Shown here: piece by piece, positions 7,978 to 16,835 of the stretch
Layout: each line of letters starts with the position of its first letter
Position numbering within the stretch: position 1 is the stretch's first letter
DNA from: Arthrobacter sp. MYb229
Lineage (GTDB): Bacteria > Actinomycetota > Actinomycetes > Actinomycetales > Micrococcaceae
Length of the DNA: 64,000 nt
Reading direction: 5' to 3'
Assembly (NCBI RefSeq): GCF_002975405.1
Contig: NZ_PCPS01000002.1
Coordinates: forward strand, 806,001-870,000
Translations under genes and position numbers: made by a program
Notes under the pieces: generated by a model
What the model saw: only the letters and a program-made list of their open reading frames with translations
Told to the model about the DNA's origin: nothing
Databases searched by the model: none

Positions 7978-9446
7978 TTGGACTCCTTTTCGTCGCTCCA
8001 CCAGTCGCGGAAGGACTTGTTTGGCGGGGCGGGGATATCGCGGCTCTGCGTCCAGCCGGCCGCGATGCCCGGAAGCTTTTTGATCTTCTTATCCTTGCCG
8101 GCCATCAGGCGGCCCAGCGGCAGAGCCTTTTCAAGCAGGCCCAGGTTCTTGCCCTTGCCCAGTGCCCAGGAACCGCCCTTCATCATCAGGTCCATTTGGG
8201 TTGGGATCTTATGCGTCTCGCGTTTGGCATCCACGTCTTCGCCGCGCAGGTGCACGAGGATCTCGGGGATATTGATCTTCACCGGGCACGCGTCGTAGCA
8301 GGCGCCGCACAGCGAGGAGGCATAGGGCAGCGAACCGTTGTCCTCTGCCTCGATGCCGGTCATCAGCGGGGACAGGATCGCGCCAATCGGGCCGGGGTAG
8401 GTCGAACCGTAGGCGTGGCCGCCCGTGCGCTCGTACACCGGGCACACATTCATGCAGGCCGAGCAGCGGATGCAGTTCAAGGCGGTGCGGCCAAAGCGGT
8501 CCGACAGGGCGCGGGTGCGACCGTTATCCAGCAGCACGATGTGCACATCTTGCGGTCCGTCGTCGGCGCTGGCACCTGTCCACAGCGAGGTGTACGGGTT
8601 CATGCGCTCGCCAGTGGAGGAGCGCGGAAGCAACTGCATGAAGACTTCGAGGTCCTCCCACTTTGGCAGGACCTTCTCGATGCCCATGACGGTAATCAGG
8701 GTTTCCGGAAGGGTCAGGCACATGCGGCCGTTGCCCTCGGATTCCACGACGCCCAGGGTGCCGGTATCTGCCAGGGCGAAGTTCGCACCGGAGATCGCGA
8801 CCTTGGCGGCCAGGAATTTCTTGCGCAGATGCGAACGGGCTGCCTCGGCCAGCTTGGCCGGCTCATCGGTGAGCTCCGGGTCCACCGAAGGCATTTCCTT
8901 CAAGAAGATATCGCGCACCTCGGTGCGGTTCTTGTGGATTGCCGGAACCAGAATATGGCTAGGCTTGTCGTTGCCCAGCTGAACAATGAGTTCGGCGAGG
9001 TCGGTTTCGAAGGCCTCGATGCCTTGAGTTTCAAGGTACTCGTTCAAACCGATTTCCTGGGTGGCCATGGACTTGACCTTGACCACCTCGGTGGAGCCGG
9101 TCTCCTTGACCAGCTCGGTGACGATCTTATTGGCCTCGGTGGCATCCCGTGCCCAGTGCACGGTGCCACCACGGGCGGTGAAGTTCTTCTCGAACTGGAG
9201 CAGCAGCTCTTCGACATTTGCCATCGCGTTGTTCTTGATGGCCGAGCCGGCATCGCGCAGTTCTTCCCAGTCGGGAAGTTCACCGACAACCTTCACCCGC
9301 TTGTCGCGAATGGTGTGGGTGGCATGGCGCAGGTTCTTGCGCATCTGGGTGTTGCCCAGCTCGCGGTGCGCGGCCTGGGGGAATGGCTCCTCTTCGAAAA
9401 GGTTGCCATGTCCCGCGGCTGGCATGCCGAGGAATACCTGAGTCAC
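7974..9446 (-). CDS. lutB: Lactate utilization iron-sulfur protein B
   Basis: This 490-aa protein combines a LUD domain (residues ~70-290; VAISGANFALADTGTLGVVE and SEGNGRMCLTLPE) with two ferredoxin-type 4Fe-4S motifs near residues 325-395: CIRCSACMNVCPVY and CGACYDACPVKINIP. The C-terminal tail carries the LldF/LutB extension ending in a W-S-x-S-K basic segment. Length matches the family. It is the electron-transfer core of the L-lactate dehydrogenase complex. ATG 9446 overlaps the lutA stop (ATGA) and its own stop overlaps the lutC start, so all three genes are coupled. Confidence 0.95.
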   Translation of the reverse strand: MTQVFLGMPAAGHGNLFEEEPFPQAAHRELGNTQMRKNLRHATHTIRDKRVKVVGELPDWEELRDAGSAIKNNAMANVEELLLQFEKNFTARGGTVHWARDATEANKIVTELVKETGSTEVVKVKSMATQEIGLNEYLETQGIEAFETDLAELIVQLGNDKPSHILVPAIHKNRTEVRDIFLKEMPSVDPELTDEPAKLAEAARSHLRKKFLAAKVAISGANFALADTGTLGVVESEGNGRMCLTLPETLITVMGIEKVLPKWEDLEVFMQLLPRSSTGERMNPYTSLWTGASADDGPQDVHIVLLDNGRTRALSDRFGRTALNCIRCSACMNVCPVYERTGGHAYGSTYPGPIGAILSPLMTGIEAEDNGSLPYASSLCGACYDACPVKINIPEILVHLRGEDVDAKRETHKIPTQMDLMMKGGSWALGKGKNLGLLEKALPLGRLMAGKDKKIKKLPGIAAGWTQSRDIPAPPNKSFRDWWSDEKESK

Positions 9447-10207
9447 AGTGTCACCGTCTCTTCCATGGTGCTGGCCAGAATATCGGCCAGGTGCAGGGTC
9501 TTTGGTTTAGCCCCGGTGCGTGAGAGGCCGCCTCCGATGTGCATCAGGCAGGAGGCATCGCCCCCGGCGCAGGCCGAAGCACCGGTGGAGCAGATGTTCT
9601 TCATCTTGTCTTCGAGCATGGCCGTGGAAACGTCGGCGTTCTTCAACGAGAAGGTGCCGCCGAATCCGCAGCACTGATCCGCCTCGGGAAGCTCCTCGAC
9701 GGTAATGCCTCCCACGGTTTTCAGCAGGTCCAGCTGGCGGTCGCCAAGCCCCAGCGAGCGCTTGCCGTGGCAAGAAGGGTGATAGGTGATGGTATCCGGG
9801 AAATAGCTGCCCAGCTGGTCGGCGGCATTGCTCACGCCGAGCACGTCAACCAGGAGCTGTGAAAGTTCGTAGGTGCGCTTGCCGACGGCAATCGCACGTT
9901 CCTTTAACTCGGGCTTGCCGAGCCGCTCTGCCAGATACGGGTGCTGGTGCTTAACAGAGGCAACGCAGGAGCCCGAGGGAGCTACCGCGACGTCGTAGTC
10001 GTCGGTGTCAAAGGCATTAATGTGGTTTTCGACCACGGGCAGGGCTTCAGGCATGTATCCGGAGTTGATGTGCATTTGCCCACAGCAGGCCTGGGCCTTG
10101 GGGAAAATGACTTCATGGCCCAAGCGTTCCAGGATTTTGACGGTCGACTTGGCGGTTTCGGGGTACATGGCATCCACGATGCATGTGGCAAAGAGAGCAA
10201 TCCGCAT
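9443..10207 (-). CDS. lutA: Lactate utilization protein A (CCG-domain)
   Basis: Starting at ATG 10207 (MRIALFATCIVDAMYPETA), the protein is 254 aa with two CCG cysteine-rich domains: KAQACCGQMHINSGY near residue 40 and EADQCCGFGGTFSLKNADVS near residue 180. These CCG motifs bind iron-sulfur clusters in LutA/GlpC-type subunits. An open frame extends far upstream on this strand, but only because of codon bias opposite the permease gene. First gene of lutABC, expressed from a promoter with an operator just after its -10 box. Confidence 0.94.
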   Translation of the reverse strand: MRIALFATCIVDAMYPETAKSTVKILERLGHEVIFPKAQACCGQMHINSGYMPEALPVVENHINAFDTDDYDVAVAPSGSCVASVKHQHPYLAERLGKPELKERAIAVGKRTYELSQLLVDVLGVSNAADQLGSYFPDTITYHPSCHGKRSLGLGDRQLDLLKTVGGITVEELPEADQCCGFGGTFSLKNADVSTAMLEDKMKNICSTGASACAGGDASCLMHIGGGLSRTGAKPKTLHLADILASTMEETVTL

Positions 10208-10229
10208 AGTAAATAACTCTTTCAAAGTG

Positions 10230-10240
10230 TGGTCTGACCA
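10230..10240 (-). promoter_or_regulatory. LldR-type operator O1, lutABC promoter
   Basis: TGGTCTGACCA is a perfect palindrome. On the minus strand a TTGACT -35 (10264-10269) and TAGTAT -10 (10240-10245) are separated by 18 bases, and the operator starts directly after the -10, where a repressor would block initiation. Confidence 0.8.
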
Positions 10241-10304
10241 TACTATGTGTTCATCTTTGGATAAGTCAAGATTTGTTGTGATCGTACTCACCTTGTAATC
10301 TAGG

Positions 10305-10315
10305 TGGTCGGACCA
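10305..10315 (+). promoter_or_regulatory. LldR-type operator O2, lldP promoter
   Basis: TGGTCGGACCA palindrome lying just after a TGTAAT-like -10 (around 10293) of the lldP promoter. It fits the FadR-subfamily consensus TNGTNNNACNA known for LldR of Corynebacterium. Confidence 0.75.
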
Positions 10316-10319
10316 CGTA

Positions 10320-10330
10320 TGGTCAGACCA
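10320..10330 (+). promoter_or_regulatory. LldR-type operator O3, lldP promoter
   Basis: TGGTCAGACCA palindrome, 15 bases centre to centre from O2, so two dimers could bind side by side. Confidence 0.75.
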
Positions 10331-10354
10331 ACTTCGAGTAAGGACGCCCACACC

Positions 10355-12031
10355 GTGTTTACACCCTCCACAGATCCAGTTGCGGGAAGTGTAGCGATCT
10401 CTGCACTTGTTGCCTTGATCCCTCTTCTCACCTTCTTTGTTTTGCTGGCAGTAATCAAGACCAAAGCGCATATAGCCGGCCTTGGCTCGCTGGCAGTGGC
10501 CATCATCATCGCGATCTTCGGTTGGCATATGCCAGTTGGCATGGCATTGAACTCCGGGGTGATGGGCATGGTCTTCGGCGCCTTCCCGATCGTCTGGATC
10601 GTGGTGATGGCCATCTTCCTCTACCAGGTGACGGTGAAGTCCGGACGCTTCGAGGATCTGCGCCGCGTCTTTGACGTGATCGGTGGTGGCGACGTGCGTA
10701 TCCAGGCCGTGCTGATCGCCTTCTGCTTCGGTGGCCTGCTCGAAGCGCTGGCAGGTTTCGGCGCACCGGTGGCAATTACCGCAACCATGCTGCTGGCTCT
10801 GGGTCTGGCTCCTTTGCGTGCGGCTTGCGCCGTCCTGATCGCCAACACCGCCCCGGTTGCCTTCGGCGCAGTGGCCATCCCGATCACCACCGCCGGTGCC
10901 CTGACCGGAATCCCGGCCACCGAGATCGGTGCGGTTGTGGGCCACCAGTCACCCCTGCTGGCGCTCTTTGTTCCGTCGATTCTGGTGCTGGTTATCGACG
11001 GCTGGCGCGGTATGCGCCAGACCCTTCCGGCGACCCTGACCATCGGCATTTCCTTCGGTGTGGCCCAGTGGCTCTGCTCGACCTACTTCTCCTACGAGCT
11101 GACCGATATCGTGGCCTCGCTCGTTGGCCTGGCCGCCGCAGTGATTCTGCTTCGCTTCTGGACTCCAAAGGGTGCCGACGAAGCGCGTGCGCGAGTGCTG
11201 ACCGCGGAGGCTGCTGCCGAGCCGGTGGAGCACAACAAGAAGCTGCACGCCAACAACACCTGGATGGCCTTGTTCCCGTACCTGCTGGTGATCGTGATCT
11301 TCGGTATTGCCAAACTGTGGAAGCTGGGCGTTGACATTCCCGCGTGGCTGGCCAGCACCGATATCAAGTTCGGCTGGCCAGGACTGCATGGCAGCGTGGT
11401 CGATGCAGCGGGCGAGGCCGTATCCTCCACTATCTACAATTTCTCCTGGCTGTCCTCCCCGGGCACCCTGCTCTTGATCACCGGTGTGATCGTTGCATTC
11501 GTCTACTCGCGCAACACCGGCAACGGCAAGTACGCCATGACCTTCGGCGAAGGCATGGCAGAAGTTGGCAAGACTATCTACAACATGCGTTATGCGGCGC
11601 TGACGATCCTCTCGGTGCTGGGCCTGGCCTATGTGATGAACCTGTCCGGTCAGACCATCACCGTGGGCACCTGGCTCGCCGGTGCCGGTGGCGCCTTCGC
11701 TTTCCTTTCCCCAATCCTGGGCTGGATCGGTACCGCCGTGACCGGTTCGGATACCTCCGCCAACGCACTGTTCGCCAAGCTGCAGCAGACCGCCGGCGTC
11801 AACGCTGGCATCGACCCAACCCTGCTGGTTGCGGCGAACACCTCCGGTGGCGTGGTCGGCAAGCTCATCTCCCCGCAGAACCTGGCAATTGCCGCCACCG
11901 CGGTGAAGATGGAAGGCCAGGAATCGGTGATTCTCAAGAAGGTTGCCGGCTGGTCCGTAGGCATGCTGCTGGTACTGTGTACCCTGGTTTACCTCCAGTC
12001 CACGCCGATTTTGTCGTGGATGCTTCCGTAA
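10355..12031 (+). CDS. lldP: L-lactate permease (LctP family)
   Basis: I choose GTG 10355 as start because AAGGAC lies about ten bases upstream and the longer frame runs back through the operators. The 558-aa protein has ~13 hydrophobic segments and LctP landmarks: CFGGLLEALAGFGAPVAITA (helix 4-5), NTAPVAFGAVAIPI, and the C-terminal TGSDTSANALFAKLQQ plus NTSGGVVGKLISPQN. It imports L-lactate (often also glycolate) with protons. Divergent from lutABC, and followed at 28 bases by its regulator, so uptake, oxidation and control lie together. Confidence 0.95.
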   Translation: MFTPSTDPVAGSVAISALVALIPLLTFFVLLAVIKTKAHIAGLGSLAVAIIIAIFGWHMPVGMALNSGVMGMVFGAFPIVWIVVMAIFLYQVTVKSGRFEDLRRVFDVIGGGDVRIQAVLIAFCFGGLLEALAGFGAPVAITATMLLALGLAPLRAACAVLIANTAPVAFGAVAIPITTAGALTGIPATEIGAVVGHQSPLLALFVPSILVLVIDGWRGMRQTLPATLTIGISFGVAQWLCSTYFSYELTDIVASLVGLAAAVILLRFWTPKGADEARARVLTAEAAAEPVEHNKKLHANNTWMALFPYLLVIVIFGIAKLWKLGVDIPAWLASTDIKFGWPGLHGSVVDAAGEAVSSTIYNFSWLSSPGTLLLITGVIVAFVYSRNTGNGKYAMTFGEGMAEVGKTIYNMRYAALTILSVLGLAYVMNLSGQTITVGTWLAGAGGAFAFLSPILGWIGTAVTGSDTSANALFAKLQQTAGVNAGIDPTLLVAANTSGGVVGKLISPQNLAIAATAVKMEGQESVILKKVAGWSVGMLLVLCTLVYLQSTPILSWMLP

Positions 12032-12059
12032 TCTAGTTCAAGGCTAAAATGGTCTTCTG

Positions 12060-12767
12060 ATGTCTATTACTCCAGCCCCGCGTGCGTATCAAGTCGTCCT
12101 TGAGTCAATCGAGGCAGACCTCCGTTCCGGAAAACTCGCCATTGGGGACCAGCTCCCCGGCGAGCGTGCGCTCGCGGAGCAGCATCAGATTTCCAGAGCA
12201 TCGGTTCGCGATGCCATCCGCGTTCTGGATGTGCTGGGCTTGGTCAGAACCTCTACGGGTTCCGGCCCGAACTCTGGCGCGGTTATCATCTCGAACCCGT
12301 CCGCGGGTATTTCCCACGCTCTGCGCATGCACTTGGCAGCGAAGGGCATCAACGTTCGCGAAATAGTTGAATCCCGAATCTTGATGGAAACCTGGGCTGC
12401 CCAGATGAATCCGCGAAATCAGGCGCATGCCCAACAGGTCATTGACCGCACCGCGGTGCTGATCATGCGCATGGATGACCCGCAGCTTTCCCGCGACGCG
12501 TTCCACCGGATCGATGCCGAATTCCACGTGTTGCTGGCCTCCATGGCGGGTAATTCGGTGGTGGAAACCATGATGGAATCCTTGCGAAACTCGATTAGCC
12601 AGTACGTCTCCGAATCAATTCCCGATGATGAGTCTTGGCAGCCGATCGTGCGGGTGCTCCGCCGACAGCACAAGGCCATTCACCACGCTTTCGCCACCAA
12701 CCAGCGCGAACGTGCAGCGCAGCTGCTGGAAGAGCACATCACCTGGTTCTATTCGCAGACACGCTAA
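12060..12767 (+). CDS. lldR: GntR family (FCD) lactate-responsive regulator LldR
   Basis: The 235-aa protein has a winged helix (residues ~10-75; KLAIGDQLPGERALAEQHQI then SRASVRDAIRVLDVLGLV) and an FCD domain with ESRILMETWAAQM, RIDAEFHVLLASMAGN and RRQHKAIHHAF. Context makes it LldR: it follows lldP in the same operon, and perfect TGGTCNGACCA palindromes flank lutA and lldP. In Corynebacterium the homologue represses lactate genes and is released by L-lactate. It probably also controls the second permease at 18056. Confidence 0.9.
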   Translation: MSITPAPRAYQVVLESIEADLRSGKLAIGDQLPGERALAEQHQISRASVRDAIRVLDVLGLVRTSTGSGPNSGAVIISNPSAGISHALRMHLAAKGINVREIVESRILMETWAAQMNPRNQAHAQQVIDRTAVLIMRMDDPQLSRDAFHRIDAEFHVLLASMAGNSVVETMMESLRNSISQYVSESIPDDESWQPIVRVLRRQHKAIHHAFATNQRERAAQLLEEHITWFYSQTR

Positions 12768-12771
12768 GGCA

Positions 12772-12829
12772 CAAGGAATACCCCGGTAGCTATCCCGCAA
12801 GTGGGAAAGCTACCGGGGTATTCCTTGTC
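12772..12829. terminator. Terminator hairpin after lldR
   Basis: A 21-bp perfect stem (12772-12792 with 12809-12829) carries a small inner hairpin (TCCCGCAAGTGGGA) in the loop. Confidence 0.88.
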
Positions 12830-13006
12830 TCCAGCGCAGGCATGCACATTTTGATAAGTTCTCTGGCTTGTCGAGGCAAGAATGAATGGCACGACATAAA
12901 GCCCTGCGGAACTCGTCTATGCATCAGCTGGTCTGGGCACGAAGAATTTTGTCGGGCAAGCAAATAGACTTGAGGTACCGCTTCCCTCGGACCTGAGCCG
13001 CAACGA

Positions 13007-16000
13007 ATGGTGGACATGGAATATACGCTGTCTTTTCCCGAGCTGAACCGTTACTTCGCTGCCCGAACGATGATGGAAGGCAGCCTCATCCATTCGTCGG
13101 GCGAGGTGAACCCGTACCGCTGGGTGCAGACCGGCGGGATGAGTCGTGTCCACGCCGACGTGGCCGACGCCGATGCGTTCATCCAGCTGGAACTGAATAA
13201 TGGAAAAGTCCACTATGCTTTTAGCTGCTCGGCCAAAGAACCAGCGGGACCATGCAAGCACATCGCCGCGCTGGGTCTGTACCTAACGCGTAACCCGGAT
13301 GAGGAACTGACGGTCAACGATGACTCCAGCCTCGACGCCCACGATGGGTCGAGTCCGCGGCCGATTCCGCACTGGCAGCGATCCTTGCAAGCACTCTTGC
13401 CCGTGGCGGAACCCGAGGCCGATATCGTCGAACTGGGCATGCTGGTCTCGGTGGTTCATGAACGATATCGGCATGCTGAGTCCTATGACATCAAAGTGCG
13501 TCCGGCCCAACCGGGAAGCCGCTCGCCCTGGGTGCAAAGCGGCGTCTCATGGTCGAATCTGCAAAATGACAAGCGTTTCGATGAGACGCAACGCAAGGCG
13601 ATGATGGAGTTGCACGGGCTGACGCTGCGACAGGGCGAAGCCTACTATTACAATCATTGGGGCAACGATTGGGTAACCCTCAACGCCCTGCCGGGTGAAG
13701 AGCTGGTGCACTGCCTGAAGAACATCCGCGATTCGGGTGTCGCGATCGTGGCCGCAAAGACGAAGGAACCCATCAACTTCCCGCAAGCGCCTGCCACGGG
13801 TTTTGTTGATTTTACGGAAGGTCCCGCCGGGCTCACCCTGGATCCCAAGATTTCGGCTCCAGAGGGATTTCCGAAATCCATGATCGCGCTGGGCAGGCCA
13901 CCGGCCGCGGCCGTGTTCTCTGACGGGGCACCGGATAAGGGCGGCTCCTTGCATCTTGCCTGCTTCGAACCGGCGATTACCAACGAGCTCATAGATCTTA
14001 TCCGCAATGGTCCGTTGGAAATTCCGGCAGATCAGATAGCCGAATTCAACCAATCGTTCTTGTCCCGGGTGCGTCTCGTTGCGCCGCTGAGCAGTACCGA
14101 TGGAAGCTTTGACGTACCGGAACCGGCGCGGCCAATGCTGCGGCTTGAACTGCGGCATTCGCGCAACGAATTGACCGGAGAGTTCTCCTGGCAGTATGCC
14201 GATGCGGGGGTGCGCCAGCGGAAGACCGAACGGCTGATCGCCCGCAGCATCCTCGACAAGGTCGGGTCCGCGCACCCCTTGGTGCAGATGAACACGGGAA
14301 GCTTCGCGCCACTGAGCCTGGACACTAGCGCGAGCATCGACTTTGTGCTTGATACCTTGCCATTGCTGCGTGAACACCCCGATGTGCACGTCGATGAGCA
14401 GACCGCAGTGCCTGACTATCGAGTCGCCGAGGGGCAAGCTGTGGTACGCATCGGGGCCGGCGAATCGAGCACTGATTGGTTCGACCTAGACGTCGATATC
14501 AAGCTCGCCGACCAGGACATTCCCTTTGTCGAGCTGTTCAGCGCGCTCAGCGCCGGGGATGACTACCTGGTGCTGGAAGACGCTAAGGTGGTTCCCATCG
14601 ACGGCGAAGAGTTCCATATCTTGCGCCAGCTCATTGCGGAAGCCGGTGAACTGGCGCAAAGCACATCCTCGGGAGTGCGAATGCACCGGTTGAGCATTGA
14701 CTGGTGGCAAGAGCTGGTAGCGCTGGGCATTATCGAAGCTCAGGAAAATGAGTGGCTCACCGCGATGGCGAAGCTGACCGGGATGGATGGTCCGGAACCG
14801 GTTCAGGTCACCGAAACCTTTACCGCTACCTTGCGCGACTATCAGCAGCAAGGGCTCAATTGGTTGGACTTTTTGCGCCGCCATCAGTTGGGTGGTGTGC
14901 TCGCGGACGATATGGGACTGGGCAAGACGGTTCAGTTGCTCGCCGCACTGGACAAAGCCCGTCACGAGGATCCGGACGCCAAATATCTGGTGGTCGCCCC
15001 TACCTCGGTGGTAGGCAACTGGGCGAGCGAGGCGGCCAAATTCACGCCGCAGCTTCGCACCACGGCGCTGGGTGAGACAAGCACCAAGCGCCGTTCGAGC
15101 GTGGCAGAGGCAATCGGCGATGCACAGCTGGTGATCACCAGCTACGCAATTTTCCGTCTGGATTTCGAGCACTTTGAAGCGATGGGCTTCTCGGTGTTGA
15201 TTCTGGACGAAGCGCAAATGGTCAAGAACCACGCTTCCAAGGGATATAAGCAGGTTCGCCAGATTCAAGTGCCGTGCAAGTTCGTGGTCACCGGCACTCC
15301 GGTGGAAAACAACCTCTTGGAACTCTGGGCGCTGACTTCGTTAGCCGCCCCCGGCCTGCTCGGTGGGCTCAAGGCCTTCAAGGACAGCTATTCCAAGCCC
15401 ATCGCTTCGGGGGATGGCTCGCGAATGCAACGGCTGAAGAGCAGGTTGCGTCCCTTTGTCCTGCGCAGGACCAAGGAGCAGGTGGCCAAGGACCTTCCGG
15501 CGAAGACCGAACAGGTCATTTACGTGGACCTGGAACCGGCGCACCGCAAAGCCTACGACCGGCGTTTCCAGCGTGTTCGCCAAGAGGTGCTGGGTCTGGT
15601 GCAAGACGTGGATTCCAACCGGTTCAAGATATTGCAGTCGCTGACCTTGCTTCGCCAGCTTGCCTTGGATCCCTCGCTTGTCGATGAAGGGACCGGACCA
15701 AGCGCGAAACTTGAACTGCTGCATTCGCTGCTGGAAGATGCGGTGGCCGAAGGCCATAAGATCTTGGTTTTTAGCCAGTTCACCTCGTTCTTGTCCAAGG
15801 CTCGCGGTGTTGCCCTACACCTTGGCTTTGAAACCGGCTATCTGGACGGAAGCACCAGCGGGGCAAAGCGCCGAGAGCTAATCGATGATTTTGGGCTCGG
15901 CAAATTCCCGGTCTTCTTCATTTCGCTCAAGTCCGGAGGGTTCGGCATTAACCTCACCGCAGCGGACTACTGCATTTTGCTGGATCCGTGGTGGAATCCC

Positions 16001-16216
16001 GCGGCCGAAGCCCAGGCTATCGACAGGGCGCACCGCATCGGTCAGGATAAGCCGGTGTATGTGTACCGGTTGGTTGCGAAGGACACCATCGAAGACAAGG
16101 TCCTGGCTTTGCAGGCAAGGAAGACCCAGCTCTTCAACGATGTGCTGGGGGATTCGGACCAAATGGCGGCGGCTGCATCCCTGAATACCGAGGATTTCCT
16201 GGCGCTTCTCGAATAA
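13007..16216 (+). CDS. SNF2/RapA-like DEAD-box ATPase with N-terminal SWIM-like domain
   Basis: The 1069-aa protein has a SWIM-like zinc-binding region at residues ~70-90 (SCSAKEPAGPCKHIAALG), a long bacterial SNF2 N-terminal region, then the SNF2 ATPase. Walker A ADDMGLGKTVQLLA sits near residue 635, motif II is LILDEAQ near 735, motif III VTGTPVENNLLELW, and motif VI QAIDRAHRIGQDKPVYVYRL near 1005. It should be an ATP-driven translocase acting on DNA or nucleoprotein, possibly on stalled RNA polymerase. The SWIM motif seems to lack one of its usual cysteines, and motif II is DEAQ rather than DEAH. ATG 13007 or 13016 may be used. It stands alone, convergent with the MarR gene. Confidence 0.9.
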   Translation: MVDMEYTLSFPELNRYFAARTMMEGSLIHSSGEVNPYRWVQTGGMSRVHADVADADAFIQLELNNGKVHYAFSCSAKEPAGPCKHIAALGLYLTRNPDEELTVNDDSSLDAHDGSSPRPIPHWQRSLQALLPVAEPEADIVELGMLVSVVHERYRHAESYDIKVRPAQPGSRSPWVQSGVSWSNLQNDKRFDETQRKAMMELHGLTLRQGEAYYYNHWGNDWVTLNALPGEELVHCLKNIRDSGVAIVAAKTKEPINFPQAPATGFVDFTEGPAGLTLDPKISAPEGFPKSMIALGRPPAAAVFSDGAPDKGGSLHLACFEPAITNELIDLIRNGPLEIPADQIAEFNQSFLSRVRLVAPLSSTDGSFDVPEPARPMLRLELRHSRNELTGEFSWQYADAGVRQRKTERLIARSILDKVGSAHPLVQMNTGSFAPLSLDTSASIDFVLDTLPLLREHPDVHVDEQTAVPDYRVAEGQAVVRIGAGESSTDWFDLDVDIKLADQDIPFVELFSALSAGDDYLVLEDAKVVPIDGEEFHILRQLIAEAGELAQSTSSGVRMHRLSIDWWQELVALGIIEAQENEWLTAMAKLTGMDGPEPVQVTETFTATLRDYQQQGLNWLDFLRRHQLGGVLADDMGLGKTVQLLAALDKARHEDPDAKYLVVAPTSVVGNWASEAAKFTPQLRTTALGETSTKRRSSVAEAIGDAQLVITSYAIFRLDFEHFEAMGFSVLILDEAQMVKNHASKGYKQVRQIQVPCKFVVTGTPVENNLLELWALTSLAAPGLLGGLKAFKDSYSKPIASGDGSRMQRLKSRLRPFVLRRTKEQVAKDLPAKTEQVIYVDLEPAHRKAYDRRFQRVRQEVLGLVQDVDSNRFKILQSLTLLRQLALDPSLVDEGTGPSAKLELLHSLLEDAVAEGHKILVFSQFTSFLSKARGVALHLGFETGYLDGSTSGAKRRELIDDFGLGKFPVFFISLKSGGFGINLTAADYCILLDPWWNPAAEAQAIDRAHRIGQDKPVYVYRLVAKDTIEDKVLALQARKTQLFNDVLGDSDQMAAAASLNTEDFLALLE

Positions 16217-16222
16217 CCGGGA

Positions 16223-16675
16223 TTATTGGGGATCTTCGATTTCCTCATTCATACGGTGCAGCAGGTCGGCGAAACGACGCACATCCGTCTCGTCCCATTC
16301 GGACAAGCGGCGGTGTAGCCGCTCGCGCAGGGTATTCCCGCTGACCTTCCAGGCCTCGCGCGCTTTTCCGGTGACCGAAACCAGCTGGGCTCGGCCATCG
16401 TTTGGATCCGAAGTACGCGTAATGAGCCCCATGGTCTCAAGCTGCTTGACCATCCGAGAAATGGTGGCCTTGTCCAGTTCGAGGTGTTCGGCGAGGACAC
16501 CTTGCTGCTGTGCATCGTGGTGAATCAAGAAGGACAGAATCCGGTAGCCCGGTGCCTGCAACTCCGGATGGATCGCTTTGGCGCGTTCGCGGATTGTCTG
16601 GCGGGCGCGAAGCAGGGTGGTGGTGAACTCTTTTTCCACCTCGGAAAGCAGCTTTTCATCGTGCATGGTTACCAT
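16223..16675 (-). CDS. MarR family transcriptional regulator
   Basis: Read from ATG 16675 (GGAG nine bases upstream) it is 150 aa; an upstream ATG at 16699 is also possible. The MarR winged helix spans residues ~35-110 with LAEHLELDKATISRMVKQLE as recognition helix and the beta-wing TSDPNDGRAQLVSVT. MarR dimers usually repress a divergent or nearby gene and respond to phenols, quinones or oxidants. The dioxygenase gene starts 160 bases away in the opposite direction, with TTGAAGCTTCAA over its -35 box. The same pattern before yceI suggests a second target. Confidence 0.9.
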   Translation of the reverse strand: MVTMHDEKLLSEVEKEFTTTLLRARQTIRERAKAIHPELQAPGYRILSFLIHHDAQQQGVLAEHLELDKATISRMVKQLETMGLITRTSDPNDGRAQLVSVTGKAREAWKVSGNTLRERLHRRLSEWDETDVRRFADLLHRMNEEIEDPQ

Positions 16676-16799
16676 TCTAGGTATCTCCGGCCCGGTCATC
16701 GACTTTTAGCTCGCAAATAAGACCATGGCGCGGTTGCATGCACCGGGCGCAGGATGCATTTAGCGGTGGGGTGGTGCCATGGATAACAACGTAAATTAC

Positions 16800-16829
16800 T
16801 TGAAGCTTCAATAAACTTGAGTGTATCCT
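16800..16829 (+). promoter_or_regulatory. Dioxygenase promoter with TTGAAGCTTCAA operator, leaderless mRNA likely
   Basis: The perfect 12-bp palindrome TTGAAGCTTCAA (16800-16811) covers a TTGAAG -35 box. After an 18-base spacer, TATCCT at 16824-16829 can act as -10. The ATG at 16836 then lies about where transcription would start, so the message is probably leaderless; no Shine-Dalgarno sequence is present. Confidence 0.65.
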
Positions 16830-16835
16830 TGTCTC

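Noticed and set aside
8196-9677. 493-codon plus-strand open frame opposite lutB
   Set aside because: Antisense shadow of lutB and the end of lutA; the sense frames carry clear iron-sulfur motifs.
10208-10945. Upstream in-frame extension of lutA to 500 codons
   Set aside because: The extension runs antisense to the lactate permease and across its promoter and operators; LutA family length fits the start at 10207.
13007-16216. SNF2 helicase as part of an antiphage defence system
   Set aside because: No nuclease, methylase or other defence gene is next to it; neighbours are lactate and MarR/dioxygenase genes, and such SNF2 proteins occur as single genes in actinobacteria.
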